Positions 1 to 10,018 of a stretch of 64,000 bases of DNA are shown piece after piece. The DNA comes from Palsa-506 sp963707065. GTDB taxonomy: Bacteria > Actinomycetota > Actinomycetes > Streptosporangiales > Streptosporangiaceae. Both the position numbers and the translations under genes were made by a program. The notes beneath the pieces were generated by a model. That model did not search any database. It worked only from the letters and a program-made list of their open reading frames with translations, and was not told the origin of the DNA. The DNA is taken from NCBI GenBank assembly GCA_963707065.1, contig CAVPPJ010000018.1, positions 475,461 to 539,460 on the forward strand, written 5' to 3'. Each line of letters starts with the position of its first letter. Within the stretch, counting starts at the first letter, position 1.

Positions 1-1778
1 TGACCTCGCTGAACCCGACGATGACGGTGGGCAGGCAGATCGCAGAGGCCGTCAAGCTGCACCGCGGCGTCACCAGGGAGCAGGCCATGGACCGGGCCGT
101 CGAGGTGCTTAACCTGGTCGGGCTGCCGCGGGCCAGGGAACGCATCGCCGAGTACCCGCACCAGTTCTCCGGCGGGATGCGGCAGCGGGTGATGATCGCG
201 ATGGCGCTGGCGTGCGAGCCGAAGCTGCTCATCGCCGACGAGCCGACGACCGCGCTGGACGTGACCATCCAGAAGCAGATCCTCGAGCTGATCGACGACC
301 TGCGGGTGCGGCTGGGGATGTCGGTCATCCTGGTGACCCATGACCTCGGGGTGATCGCCGGCCGGGCGGACCGGGTCGCGGTGATGTACGCGGGCAAGAT
401 CGTTGAGACGACCGGTACCGCGACGCTGTTCAGTAACGCCCGGCACCCCTACACCGAGGCGCTGTTCCATGCGCTGCCGGACAAGGCGGCGGAGACCAAG
501 GAGCGGCTGTACTCGATTCCCGGGATACCGCCGGACCTGACCCACCCGCCGGCGGGCTGCCGGTTCGCTGCCCGCTGCCGGTACGCAACTGACCATTGCC
601 GCGAGGATGAGCCGCGGCTGGCCGGGGAGACGCCTGGGCACCAGTTTGCCTGCTTCTACCCGGTCGGCGAGGCTGACCATGGCGGGGCGAGGGTGACCAC
701 CTCGTTCGAGCAGCCGGTAGCGGCCGGCCGGCCTGAGTTCAGCGGGCCGACTGGTGAGGTGCTGCTGAGCGTGCAGCATCTGGTGAAAACCTTCCCGGTG
801 ACCAAGGGAGCCGTGCTGCAGCGACGGGTCGGCTGGGTCAGTGCGGTGGCCGACGTGAACCTGGCGATCCGCACCGGCGAGACGTTCGGCCTGGTCGGCG
901 AGTCCGGCTGCGGCAAGACGACGATCGGCAGGCTGATTGTCGGCCTTGACCTGCCGACGAGCGGCTCGATCAACTTCGAGGGCCGGGACCTGGCCAAGAG
1001 CAGCGGGCGCGCGTACCGGCGGGAGCGCCAGCACATCCAGTTCATGTTCCAGGACTCCTACGCCTCCCTGGACCCGCGGATGCGGGCAGGCACGATCCTG
1101 CGGGAGCCGCTCACCGTCCAGCACCTCGGCTCGCGCAGCCACCAGCAGAAGCGCGTCGAGGAAATGCTGGACCACGTCGGGCTGCCGCGCTCGGCGACCG
1201 GGCGGTACCCGCACGAGTTCTCCGGCGGCCAGCGCCAGCGCCTCGGTTTCGCGCGCGCTCTCATGCTGTCCCCGCAGCTGATCGTCGCCGACGAGCCGGT
1301 CTCGGCCCTGGACGTCTCGATCCAGGCCCAGATCCTCAACATGATGCGTGATCTGCAGCGCGAGCTCGGGCTCACCTACCTGTTCATCTCGCACGACCTG
1401 GCCGTCGTCCGCTACCTGTCCAGCCAGATCGGCGTCATGTACCTGGGCAAGCTGGTCGAGGTCGGTCCGGCCGACGAGGTCTACCTCACCCCGGCGCATC
1501 CCTATACCAGGGGCCTGATCGACTCCGCGCCGGAAGCCGATCCGGCGGCCGAGCGGGCCAAGGTGAAAGCCGGGATCACCGGCGAGCTGCCCAGCCCAAT
1601 CCATCCGCCGTCCGGGTGCCGGTTCCGCACCCGGTGCCCGCTGGCCCAGGACATCTGCGCCGAGAGCGAGCCGCAACTGCGGGCCTTCAGCCAGGCCGGC
1701 CACCTGGCGGCATGTCACTTCCCGCTGCGGCCCGCGATGGCGGCGGATAGCCCGGCATCGGCCGCGGGAACCCGCTGA
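1..1778 (+). CDS. Oligopeptide/dipeptide ABC transporter, fused two-domain ATPase (5' truncated by window)
   Basis: This is the ATP-hydrolysing subunit of a peptide importer, carrying a DppD-like and a DppF-like half on one chain. The frame is open to the first base (reading TSLNPTMTVG before the first ATG at 21), so the true start and the first Walker A lie outside the window. The first half keeps the signature SGGMRQR and the Walker B LLIADEPTTALD. The second half has Walker A GESGCGKTT (about 895-920), signature SGGQRQR and Walker B LIVADEPVSALD. Both halves end in the Cys-containing C-terminal extension typical of the family (PPAGCRFAARC, PPSGCRFRTRC). The membrane and binding-protein genes are presumably upstream. 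The last 64 bases overlap the 3' end of the convergent SARP gene. Confidence 0.95.
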   Translation, partial: TSLNPTMTVGRQIAEAVKLHRGVTREQAMDRAVEVLNLVGLPRARERIAEYPHQFSGGMRQRVMIAMALACEPKLLIADEPTTALDVTIQKQILELIDDLRVRLGMSVILVTHDLGVIAGRADRVAVMYAGKIVETTGTATLFSNARHPYTEALFHALPDKAAETKERLYSIPGIPPDLTHPPAGCRFAARCRYATDHCREDEPRLAGETPGHQFACFYPVGEADHGGARVTTSFEQPVAAGRPEFSGPTGEVLLSVQHLVKTFPVTKGAVLQRRVGWVSAVADVNLAIRTGETFGLVGESGCGKTTIGRLIVGLDLPTSGSINFEGRDLAKSSGRAYRRERQHIQFMFQDSYASLDPRMRAGTILREPLTVQHLGSRSHQQKRVEEMLDHVGLPRSATGRYPHEFSGGQRQRLGFARALMLSPQLIVADEPVSALDVSIQAQILNMMRDLQRELGLTYLFISHDLAVVRYLSSQIGVMYLGKLVEVGPADEVYLTPAHPYTRGLIDSAPEADPAAERAKVKAGITGELPSPIHPPSGCRFRTRCPLAQDICAESEPQLRAFSQAGHLAACHFPLRPAMAADSPASAAGTR

Positions 1779-4618
1779 CCCCGTAAACGATCCAGGTCGG
1801 CTAGCTTGGCGCGGACCAGCCGGGCGTCGGGATGGTGCATTTCGTCGAGGATGGCCGTGGCCTGCCGCCATGCGTCGGCTGCGGCGCGCAGATCGCCGAC
1901 GGTCTGATAGGCGTCACCGAGGTGCCTGCGAATGGTCGCCTGGAGGTAGCGCTCGTCTGGCTCCAGGAGCAGGGCAACGGCTCGCTGGTAGCTGGCGACG
2001 GCTAGGGATGGGCGGCCGAAGCGGTGCTCGGTGTAGCCGACGCTGTCCCAGGCGGCGGCCTCACCGCACCGGTCGCCGCGTTCCCGGAACAGGGCGATGG
2101 CCTTCTGGCAGTGAGTCATGGCCTGCCGGTAATCCCCGACATGAGCGTGGCACCAGCCAACGTTATTGAGCGCTACGGCCTGACAGGCCAGATCCCCGGC
2201 GGCGCGGTAGAGACGGAGGGCCTTGAGGTCATGACCGAGCGATTGCCGGAACCGGCCCTGTCGCTCAAGGATCATGCCGATCCCGTGATGGGCACGGCCC
2301 TGGCCAGCCCGGTCGCCGAGCTGCCGGTACATCTCGAGCGACTGCTGGCAGTGGGCGCGGGCCTTTCGATAGCAGCCGAGCAAGGTCGTGGCGCGACCGA
2401 GGCTGTGGTGGACGCGCGCCTGCGCCTGCTGGTCGCCGAGCCGCTGAGCGGCAGCCAGCGCCGTTTCCAGGGTGGCCGCGCAGTCGTGCCAGTACCCGCG
2501 CCGGATGAGGAAGGTGGTCAGGACCCAGGGGAGCTGCCAGGCATGGCTGTCAAACCCCTCGCTGGCCGCCTGGGCAACGGCCGCGAGGAGCACGCGGTAC
2601 TCGCTGCTGAACCAGGCCATCACCTGCTCGTAGTCAGCAATACGTTCCGGGATCACTCCGGGCTGCGCCGGCGGGAGGACGATTGCGTCGGACGCCGAAT
2701 CCCGCACTATGTCAGCAGCGGACTGTGCGGTGTGCAGGTAGTGGTCAAGTCCGCGCTGGACGGCGGCGCGTCGTAGCTCGTCGGGGTCGGTGACCTCGGC
2801 TTGCTCGGCAGCGTAGGCACGCAGCAGGTCGTGCAGGGCGAACCGTCCTGCGGAGTTCTCGGCGATCAGGTGCGCGCGAGCGAGCTCGCCGAGCTGGCGG
2901 CGCGCCTGCTCACCGGGGACGGCGGCCAGGCTGGCGGCCGCCGGAGCGGTGATATCGGGGCCAGGGTGGACGCCCAGCAGGCGGAACATCCTGGCGGCGG
3001 GCTCGGTCAGGCTCTGGTAAGACCAGGAGAACGCCGCGCGGACGCTGGCGGCGGCATCCCCCGCGTCGAGGACGTCCAGCCTGCTGCGCACATTCCGCAG
3101 CTCGGCCGCCGCGGCGGCGAGCGGATGGCGCGGGTGCTCGGCCGCGCGGGCCGCGGTGATCGCCAGGGCCAGCGGGAGTCCCGCGCACAGCCGGATCAAA
3201 TCGGCAGTGGCCCGGGGCTCGGCCGCAGTCCGGTCTGTGCCCAGATGACGGGCCAGCAGCAGGTCGGCGTCCGCGTCGGTGAGCATGTCCAGGGTCAGCG
3301 GGCGCGCGCCTTCGGCCGCGACCAGGCCGGTGAGCTGACTGCGGCTGGTCACCAGCACCAGGCAGCCAGGGCTGGCCGGTAGCAGCGGGCGCACCTGTTC
3401 CTCATCCCTGGCGTTATCCAGGATGATCAGCATGCGCCGGCCGGCCAGCAGGCTCCGGTACAAACTGGCCTTGGCCTCCAGGCCAGTCGGGATCGGCACC
3501 CCCGCAGGCTGGATGGCTTCCAGGAACCCGGTCAGCGCCTCCTGCGGCTTGACTGGGGCGGCCTTCGGGCCGAAGCCGCGCAGGCTGACATACAGCTGCC
3601 CGTCCGGAAACTGGCCGGCCGCCTGATGCGCCCAGTAGACCGCCAGCGCGGTCTTACCGACTCCGGCGCTGCCGCCGATTGCGGAGATCAACGCGGTGCC
3701 GACCGTCCCGGCAGTCATCTCCAGCAGGCCGGTCATCTCCTGCAGCTCGTCCATTCGTCCCGCGAAGTGCGCCGGAGCCGTCGGCAGCTGCCGCGGAACG
3801 ACCAGCCCGGCCGTGCGGCCCGGCCCGGCCACCTCGCTCGGGGCGGGGCGGGAGTTCAGGCTGGGCGGGAGGTCGAGCGCGGGGTCAGCGGACAGGATCT
3901 GCTGCTGCAGCTGGCGCAGGGCGGCACCTGGTTCCAGCCCAAGCTCGCTGATCAAGGTACGGCGGGCCTGCTGATATGCGGTCAGGGCAGCCGCCGGCCG
4001 GCCAGCCCGGTAGAGGGCGAGCATCAGCAGCAGGTGCAACCGCTCGCGCAGCGGCTCGGCGGAGGCCAGTGCCCGCAGTTCGCCGATCACCTGGTGGTGA
4101 CGGCCCAGGTGCAGGTCGGCGTCGATCCGGTCTTCCAGCGCAGCGGCCCGCAACTCGGCCAGGCGCGGAACCTCGCTGTCGGCCAGCAGCCCGCACGGGA
4201 TATCAACGAACGGCTGCCCGCGCCACATCGACAGCGCGACCTGCAGCTGCGCCGCGGCCTGGTCCCAGTACCCGCGCCTGGCCGCCTCCTTGCCAGAACC
4301 GCACAGTGCGGCAAACCGAATCACATCCACGTCACCGGGCTCAGCCGCGATGAGGTAACCGGGCGGGCGGGTCTGGATCAGCGTTTTCCCTGGCTCGCCC
4401 AGGGCATGGCGCAGCCGCTTGACATAGTTATGCAGCGTCGGCCGCGCCGAGCGCGGGGGCCTGCCCTCCCAGATCAGCTCGGCCAGCTCACTGGCCGCGA
4501 CAACTCGTCCGTTACGGACCGCCAGGGCTGCCAGCAGCGCCCGCTGCTTGCCCTGCGGGATCGGGATAAGCGCCGTCCCGGACCGCACCAGCAGCGGTCC
4601 GAGAAGCAAGAACTCCAC
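1715..4618 (-). CDS. SARP/AfsR-family transcriptional regulator (HTH-BTAD-NB-ARC-TPR)
   Basis: This is a large SARP-type activator, a class that often switches on secondary-metabolite or local gene clusters. Counted from the upstream ATG at 4639, the order is: OmpR-like winged helix (about 15-95, with LLGPLLV and YVKRLRHALGE), BTAD domain (about 100-250), NB-ARC ATPase (about 285-560, Walker A GGSAGVGKTAL near 322-332), and a TPR region (about 700-950, repeated LGDRAGQGRAHHG-like units). I prefer the GTG at 4618 because GGGAG sits 8 bases before it and the protein then begins VEFLLLGP, as relatives do. The ATG at 4639 adds seven residues. No biosynthetic cluster is visible here, so its target is unknown. 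Tandem repeats upstream may be its own operator. Confidence 0.92.
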   Translation of the reverse strand: MEFLLLGPLLVRSGTALIPIPQGKQRALLAALAVRNGRVVAASELAELIWEGRPPRSARPTLHNYVKRLRHALGEPGKTLIQTRPPGYLIAAEPGDVDVIRFAALCGSGKEAARRGYWDQAAAQLQVALSMWRGQPFVDIPCGLLADSEVPRLAELRAAALEDRIDADLHLGRHHQVIGELRALASAEPLRERLHLLLMLALYRAGRPAAALTAYQQARRTLISELGLEPGAALRQLQQQILSADPALDLPPSLNSRPAPSEVAGPGRTAGLVVPRQLPTAPAHFAGRMDELQEMTGLLEMTAGTVGTALISAIGGSAGVGKTALAVYWAHQAAGQFPDGQLYVSLRGFGPKAAPVKPQEALTGFLEAIQPAGVPIPTGLEAKASLYRSLLAGRRMLIILDNARDEEQVRPLLPASPGCLVLVTSRSQLTGLVAAEGARPLTLDMLTDADADLLLARHLGTDRTAAEPRATADLIRLCAGLPLALAITAARAAEHPRHPLAAAAAELRNVRSRLDVLDAGDAAASVRAAFSWSYQSLTEPAARMFRLLGVHPGPDITAPAAASLAAVPGEQARRQLGELARAHLIAENSAGRFALHDLLRAYAAEQAEVTDPDELRRAAVQRGLDHYLHTAQSAADIVRDSASDAIVLPPAQPGVIPERIADYEQVMAWFSSEYRVLLAAVAQAASEGFDSHAWQLPWVLTTFLIRRGYWHDCAATLETALAAAQRLGDQQAQARVHHSLGRATTLLGCYRKARAHCQQSLEMYRQLGDRAGQGRAHHGIGMILERQGRFRQSLGHDLKALRLYRAAGDLACQAVALNNVGWCHAHVGDYRQAMTHCQKAIALFRERGDRCGEAAAWDSVGYTEHRFGRPSLAVASYQRAVALLLEPDERYLQATIRRHLGDAYQTVGDLRAAADAWRQATAILDEMHHPDARLVRAKLADLDRLRGQRVPAADAGLSAAIAGRSGK

Positions 4619-4706
4619 TGAAGTCTCCCAGCCATGCACCGAGCATCCTCAGCGCAGGCTAACCCGGCGCCCGTAACGAAACAGGGCAGGTCACGCATCG
4701 CACTAA

Positions 4707-4786
4707 TAACACCGCACGCATGCCCTCGTTAACACCGCACGCATGCCCTCGTTAACACCGCACGCATGCGCCTCGTTAACACCGCA
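4707..4786. repeat. 23-bp tandem direct repeats upstream of the SARP gene (about 3.5 copies)
   Basis: Copies lie at 4707-4729, 4730-4752 and 4753-4776 (the third with one extra G), and a partial fourth starts at 4777. Each unit reads TAACACCGCACG followed by CATGCCCTCGT. The joints create GTTAAC and each unit contains GCATGC, both short palindromes. The array lies 90-170 bases upstream of the SARP start. SARP proteins are known to bind direct repeats spaced by about one or two helical turns, so autoregulation is possible, but this is inference. Confidence 0.85.
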
Positions 4787-4920
4787 CCGCGCCAGTGGCT
4801 GTGCCGGTCAGGTGGCCCAAGGCGGCCCACCGAGCGGCTGGCCGAGGTCCCACCTACGGCCTGCTACCTGAGCGAGCGCGGCACGACGGCTTCCCGGGTC
4901 TGGGTCCGGCGACCAGGCCG

Positions 4921-4949
4921 TTGACACATTTGTTTGGAAAGTATACAAA
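4921..4949 (+). promoter_or_regulatory. Putative promoter and operator palindrome of the GH2 gene
   Basis: TTGACA at 4921-4926 is followed 15 bases later by TATACA (4942-4947). The sequence GTTTGGAAAGTATACAAAC has inverted GTTTG/CAAAC arms across this stretch, an AT-rich island in GC-rich DNA. Chitosan/glucosamine genes of actinomycetes are known to be repressed through short palindromes (ROK-type CsnR), so a repressor site here is plausible. The promoter spacing is shorter than ideal. Confidence 0.5.
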
Positions 4950-5012
4950 CTAACTGATCTCGCCTGGGCGGGATGCCTGGCCGCGGTGACCCGTGAGACG
5001 GAGGCGCCAGCC

Positions 5013-8000
5013 ATGAAATCCGTTACCAGCCTTCGGTCCGCACTGCGTTCGCGGTCCGCACTGCGCACGCGGTTCCCGGGGGGCACGCAGTTCCCGGTGC
5101 GCGCGCTCATGGTGCTCGCCTTGGCGCTCTCGGTGGTGTCATCGGTGCCGGCGGCGCCAGCGGCGTCCGCGTCCGCGGGGCAAGCGGCGTCCGGCGCACA
5201 GGCGGCGACCGCCCGCCTGGTGACTGCCACCACAGCCACTGCCGCCGCGCCGGCCCGTACGGCAGGCACCGGCATCCCGTCCTCTTCCGCGACCGGCAGC
5301 AGCGACCTGGCCAACCTGGGCACGCGGGGCTGGCAGGTACACAGCAGCGCGGGCGTCACCCGGCGGGGCGCGCGGATCTCCAGCCCCGGCTTCCGGGCAC
5401 GCCACTGGCTGCGGGTGTCCAACGACAATGCCGGGGCGCCGGGGACCGAGATCGAGGCCCTGCTGCAGAACGGCCGCTGCCCGCACGTCTTCTTCTCCGA
5501 CAACATGCGCAAATGCTTCGGCTTCGAGAACAGGGTCGGCAAAGTTACCGTCGCGCAGTTCGCGGTCCCCTGGTGGTGGCGGACGGACTTCGCCGCCCCC
5601 GCGCGGGCCGGCCGGGACGCGAAGCTGATCATCAACGGGGTCATCGGCGCGGCGAACGTGTGGGTCAACGGCCACAAGGTGGCCGGCCCGGCCAGAGTCA
5701 CCGGCGCCTACGCGCGATTCACCTTCGACATCACCGGCCTGCTGAGGAAGACGCGGAACTCACTCGCCATCGAGGTAAAGCCGAACAACCCCAACAAGAT
5801 GTTCACGCTGGATGACGTGGACTGGAACCAGATCCCGCCGGACAACAACACCGGCATCCAGTTCCCGGTCCAGCTCCAGGTGGCAGGGCCGCTGGCGGAC
5901 GGCAACGCCCGCGTGATCGAGCACAATGCGCCTGACCTGGCCAGCTCCGCCCTGACCGTCAAGGCCGACATCACCAACGCCGCGTCCAGCCCGCAGCCGG
6001 GCAGGGTCACCGCGACCATTGCGCCGCCGGCCGGCGGCGGAGTGCCGGTAACGGTCAGCCAGGCGGTGACGGTGCCGCCCAGGACCACTCGCACGGTCGT
6101 GTTCAGCCCGGCCAGGTTCCCGGCCCTGACCATCCGGAAGCCGCGCATCTGGTGGCCCTACCAGCTGGGCAGCCAGCCGCTCTACGCGCTGGCGACCGCA
6201 GTGTCGCAGCGCGGCCGGACGCTGAATACGACCCGCGAGCAGTTCGGCATCCGGACGATTACCTCGACCCTGGTCGGCCGCTCGCCGGAGGCACCGCACG
6301 GAGCCCGGTCCTTCGCCGTGAACGGCGTGCCGATCGTGATCCGCGGCGGTGGCTTCTCGCCGAACCTGTTCCTGCATTACTCGGCGGCCAATACCACCCG
6401 GCAGATCGCGCTGATGAAGAACCTGGGCATCAACGCTATCCGGCTGGAGGGCCACCTGATGCCCGCTGACTTCTACCGGCAGATGGACCGGGCCGGAATC
6501 CTGATCAACGCCGGCTACCAGTGCTGTGACGCGTGGCAGCTGCCGGGCAGCGGGCAGGGCGTTACCCGCGCTGACTACCGGCTGCTCCGCCGGTCGGCCC
6601 TGACCATCGGCCAGGATCTGCGCAATAACCCGAGCGTCTTCAGCTTCCAGTGGAGCGACAACCCACCTATCCCCCGGCAGGAGGCAGTGTCGCTGGCGGC
6701 ATTCCGGCAGGCTGACTTCGACGATCCGGTCATCTCGTCCGCCGAGTACAACAGCAGCCCGATACTCGGTCCGGCGGGCGAGAAGGAGGGCCCGTACGAC
6801 TGGGTGCCGCCGGACTACTGGTACGACACGACTCACTTCGATCCGTCCGACTCGACCAGGACCAACGTGGGCGGCTCCTGGGGATACGACAGTGAGCAGA
6901 GCGCCGGGGACACGGTGCCGACCATCGACTCGCTCCGCCGGTTCCTGTCCGCGGCCGACCAGGCCCGGCTGTGGCAGGACCCGGGCGCCAACCAGTACCA
7001 CGCCAACTACGAGGGGACCGGACACCGCGGATACGCGTTCGGCACGCTGTTCAACTTCGACACCGCGCTGCGGCACCGCTACGGCACCTGGCCCAGCCTG
7101 GCCAGCTATGTGGAGAAGGCCCAGGTCCAGAACTACGAGAACACGCGCGCGCAGTTCGAGGCATTCATCGACCACACGGACCACGCCCCGACCCCGGCGA
7201 CCGGGGTCATCTACTGGCAGCTCAACAAGGGCTGGCCGAGCCTGCTGTGGAACCTCTACGGCAGCGACGGTGACCAGCCGGGCAGCTACTTCGGCGCGCA
7301 GCAGGCCAACGAGCCGCTACACGCGATCTACGCCCTGGACACCGGCACGGTCACCCTGGATAACCTCGGCGGCGCCGCGCAAGCGGGCCTGTCGGTGGAA
7401 TCCAGGGTCTACAACCTCAGCGGGAAACTGCTCGATGAGCGGCGGGCGTCCGGCCTCCGGCTGACCAGCCAGCAGGTACTGAGCAACGTGCTAGCGCCCC
7501 GGGTGCCAGCGGTAACGGCGCCGCCGGCCCCGGCCCGGGCGTACTTCGTCGAGTTGCTACTCCGGCAGGGGTCCCGGCTGGTGGACCGTAACGTCTACTG
7601 GCTGTCCACCCAGCGGGACATCGTGAACTGGAAGGCCACCATCGGCAACCCGCAGGCCACCATGACCCAGTACGCGAACCTGCGCGCGCTGAGCACGTTG
7701 CCGCGGGCGACGGTGTCTGTGCGGGCCAGCACTGCCCGCCGCCGGGCCCGGCCGGCGCTGACCTGGCGACGACGATGACGATCACGAACACCTCCCCGGC
7801 GCGGAAAGTCGCCTTCTTCCTGCGCGCGGACGTGCGCCGCGGCATCGCACGCGGCACTGGACTGCGCGGCGGAAAAAAGCTGTGGGGCGGAAACGAGCTC
7901 GAGTCCTCGATCTGGGCCGGCAACGACATCACCCTGTGGCCTGGCGAATCCCAGACGCTGACCGTCACTTATCGCGCTGCTGATCTGCGGGGCACGACCC

Positions 8001-8068
8001 CGGTGATCAGCGTCTCGGGCTGGAACGTGCCCCGGCTCGATATCGCCGCGCCGCTGACCTCTGGCTAG
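5013..8068 (+). CDS. Secreted GH2 exo-beta-D-glucosaminidase (CsxA-like), one frameshift near the 3' end
   Basis: This is an extracellular glycosidase predicted to release glucosamine from the non-reducing end of chitosan oligomers. The ATG at 5013 has GGAGG 8 bases upstream. An arginine-rich start and a hydrophobic run ALMVLALALSVVSSV ending near APAASA look like a signal peptide. GH2 sugar-binding, Ig-like and barrel domains follow. By comparison with CsxA, the acid/base Asp is in FQWSDNPP (about residue 549) and the nucleophile Glu in YDSEQSAG (about 628); GPYDWVPPDYWY is typical of the subfamily. The first frame stops at 7778. The C-terminal domain continues in the -1 frame (GADLATTMTITNTS, then DITLWPGESQTLTV) to 8068. 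The break lies in a G/C-rich run at about 7725-7755, so a lost base is likely. Confidence 0.9.
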
Positions 8069-8077
8069 CGCCCGTCG

Positions 8078-8095
8078 CCCGGCTAGGCCGCCGGG
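8078..8095. terminator. Short hairpin between convergent GH2 and HNH genes
   Basis: CCCGGC (8078-8083) pairs with GCCGGG (8090-8095) around a 6-base loop in the 27-bp gap between two convergent stop codons. There is no T-run, as is common in high-GC genomes. It could stop transcription from either side. Confidence 0.35.
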
Positions 8096-9752
8096 TCAGG
8101 CGGCGCGGGCGGGTGGTCCGTGGCTGTGCAGGGTCCGCTGCCCGTCGGGGCTGACGGCGGTGATGGTGGCGTCGGGGTGCAGGGTGAGCTGCCAGCCCCA
8201 GCGGTGCACGGCGATGAGGTGGTGGAACGCGCACAGCAGCAGGAGGTTCGTGAGGCTGGTGGGGCCGCCGCGGCTGCGGGGGCGGAGGTGGTGGACCTGG
8301 CAGGCGGCGGGCCGCTGCCGGCAGCCGGGGAACGCGCAGTGCCGGTCCCGGGCGATCACCGCCCGGCGCAGGTGCCCCGGGATCTGCTCCGTGGCCTTGC
8401 CCACGTCCAGCGGCAGGCTGGCGGTGCCCGCGGGGCCGGGCAGCAGGCCCGTGCGCAGGAACGCGGCCAGCCCCGCCGGGCCGGACAGCACGTCCGCGGC
8501 ATGCCGCAGGATCAGCCGCCGGACCCCGGCGCCCGCCGGCGACGCCGGCCCGGACGGCGACTCCCCCGGCAGCGGCCGACTGGCCGGACGGCGACGGCCC
8601 GGACGGCGACTCCCCCGGCAGCGGCCACCCAGACGGTGACTGGCCAGACGATGGCTGGCCGGACGGCGGCTGGCCGGACGGCGGCCACCCGGACGGTGAC
8701 TGGCCAGACGATGCCACCCGGACGGCGGCTGGCCGGAGCCGGGGCTCGCCGCGCAGCGCGGCGGCGAGCCGGTCCAGCACGGCCGAGTCCACGTGCCCGG
8801 AGACGACCGGCACGATGCTGGCGTCACAGTCGCTGCCCGGTCCGGCGGCGGGGCCGCGGGCCGCCCACGCCGCCTCCGCATCACTCGCGCCGTCGAGGCC
8901 GCGGAGCTGATCCAGGGTCATGTGCAGCTGGATCTGGGCCGGCTGCCCGGCCCGGTCCGGCAGGCACCCGGCGCCAATCAGCCGGCGGCAGGCCTCCTCC
9001 AGCGCGTCGTGGTCCCGCTGGCCCTTACTCCGGGTGTCCTCCGGGCCTGCCTTCCTGCCCAGCGCCTCGAGGACGGCCCGCAGCGCGGCGGCGCACTGCG
9101 GCGTCAGGTCACCCTGCACCCGCCCCGCGTCGTGCAACGTCAGGTCCAGCCGCAGCCACCGGTCACCGAACCCGCCATCATCGTCAGGATCGGGGCCGGC
9201 GCAGCGGCGCTGCATCTCCCCGGCCAGCCCGGCCAGATCCGCCAGATCGGCGCCGCCCGCCGCGGCGGCCAGCAAGATCGCGTCCGCATCGGCCTGCTTG
9301 CCGGCGGGGAGCTGGCCGGTCCAGGCGCAGATCTCCCGCGCCCACGACGCCGAGATGTCCCCCGCGGCCAGCGCGCCGCCGATGGCGGGGTGCGCGGCGA
9401 GGCGCCGCGCCCACGCCACCGCCCCGGCGGCCGCGCCGCGGGTGACGCGGGTCTGCCAGCGCAGCCACGCCCGCGCCGAGCCCTGACCGTCATCCTCATG
9501 CCCGCGGCCGGCCATGAACGCCGCCAGCATCCCCGCCCGCGCCGCCGTATGCAGCGACTCGATCCGCTCCAGGCCCCGCAGGCACTCCGCCTGCGCCGCG
9601 GCCGGCACCGACGCCATGTCCGCGTTCGCGAGGAACGCCAGCCCGGCCTGCGCCATCGCCACCGCATCAGCCGCCGACACCGGCACCGCCGGTGCCGGCA
9701 CCGGCATGGCCGGAGGGGCCGGGCGTGCGGGCGGCTGACCAGGCAGGCACAT
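8096..9752 (-). CDS. DUF222 / HNH endonuclease (13E12-type), frameshifted in an internal repeat
   Basis: These proteins are widespread in actinobacterial genomes, often in many copies; their job is unknown beyond a predicted nuclease. The start at 9752 has GGGGG about 7 bases upstream. Residues about 25-300 form the alpha-helical DUF222 region (AECLRGLERIESLHTAARAG near the start). A Ser/Gly/Pro-rich linker of SGQPPSGW-like units follows. The HNH domain with RDRHCAFPGC, CQVHHLRP and NLLLLCAFHH is read in a second frame from about 8560 down to 8096. The frame change is +1 (or two losses) inside near-identical linker repeats at about 8547-8630. It may be assembly slippage or a real inactive copy. 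Confidence 0.85.
8547..8740. repeat. Nested direct repeats in the HNH gene linker
   Basis: A 31-bp sequence occurs at 8547-8577 and 8596-8626. A 33-bp sequence with one mismatch occurs at 8621-8653 and 8681-8713. Both belong to a patchwork of GGACGG-type units that encode the Ser-Gly-Pro-Trp linker. The HNH frameshift falls inside this patch. Confidence 0.85.
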
Positions 9753-10018
9753 GCCGGCACCCCCTTACTCGAATCTATGTTCCCAAACTACAAGCAGCCA
9801 CCGACAAAACAGCGCGCTACCTGGGGGCTGGGATGCGCCGCCGCGTGCTGGTATCGTCGATGCCAGTGGCAGCGCACCGCCTGCCCGCTTCCGAGTCACC
9901 AGCCGGCCCGCGCCGCAGGTGGCAACGAGGACAAGGGTCCCCGACTCGCGTGCATCGTCCAGTCAGGTCTTGTATCCAGGCGGGCAGACGCGGGCAGACT
10001 CGCCGGGAAGACATGATC

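Noticed and set aside
4707..4786. Tandem repeats as a CRISPR array
   Set aside because: Units follow each other directly without spacers, and no cas genes are present.
9140..9760. Arginine-rich minus-strand frame inside the HNH gene
   Set aside because: It is a shadow of the DUF222 coding sequence in another frame.
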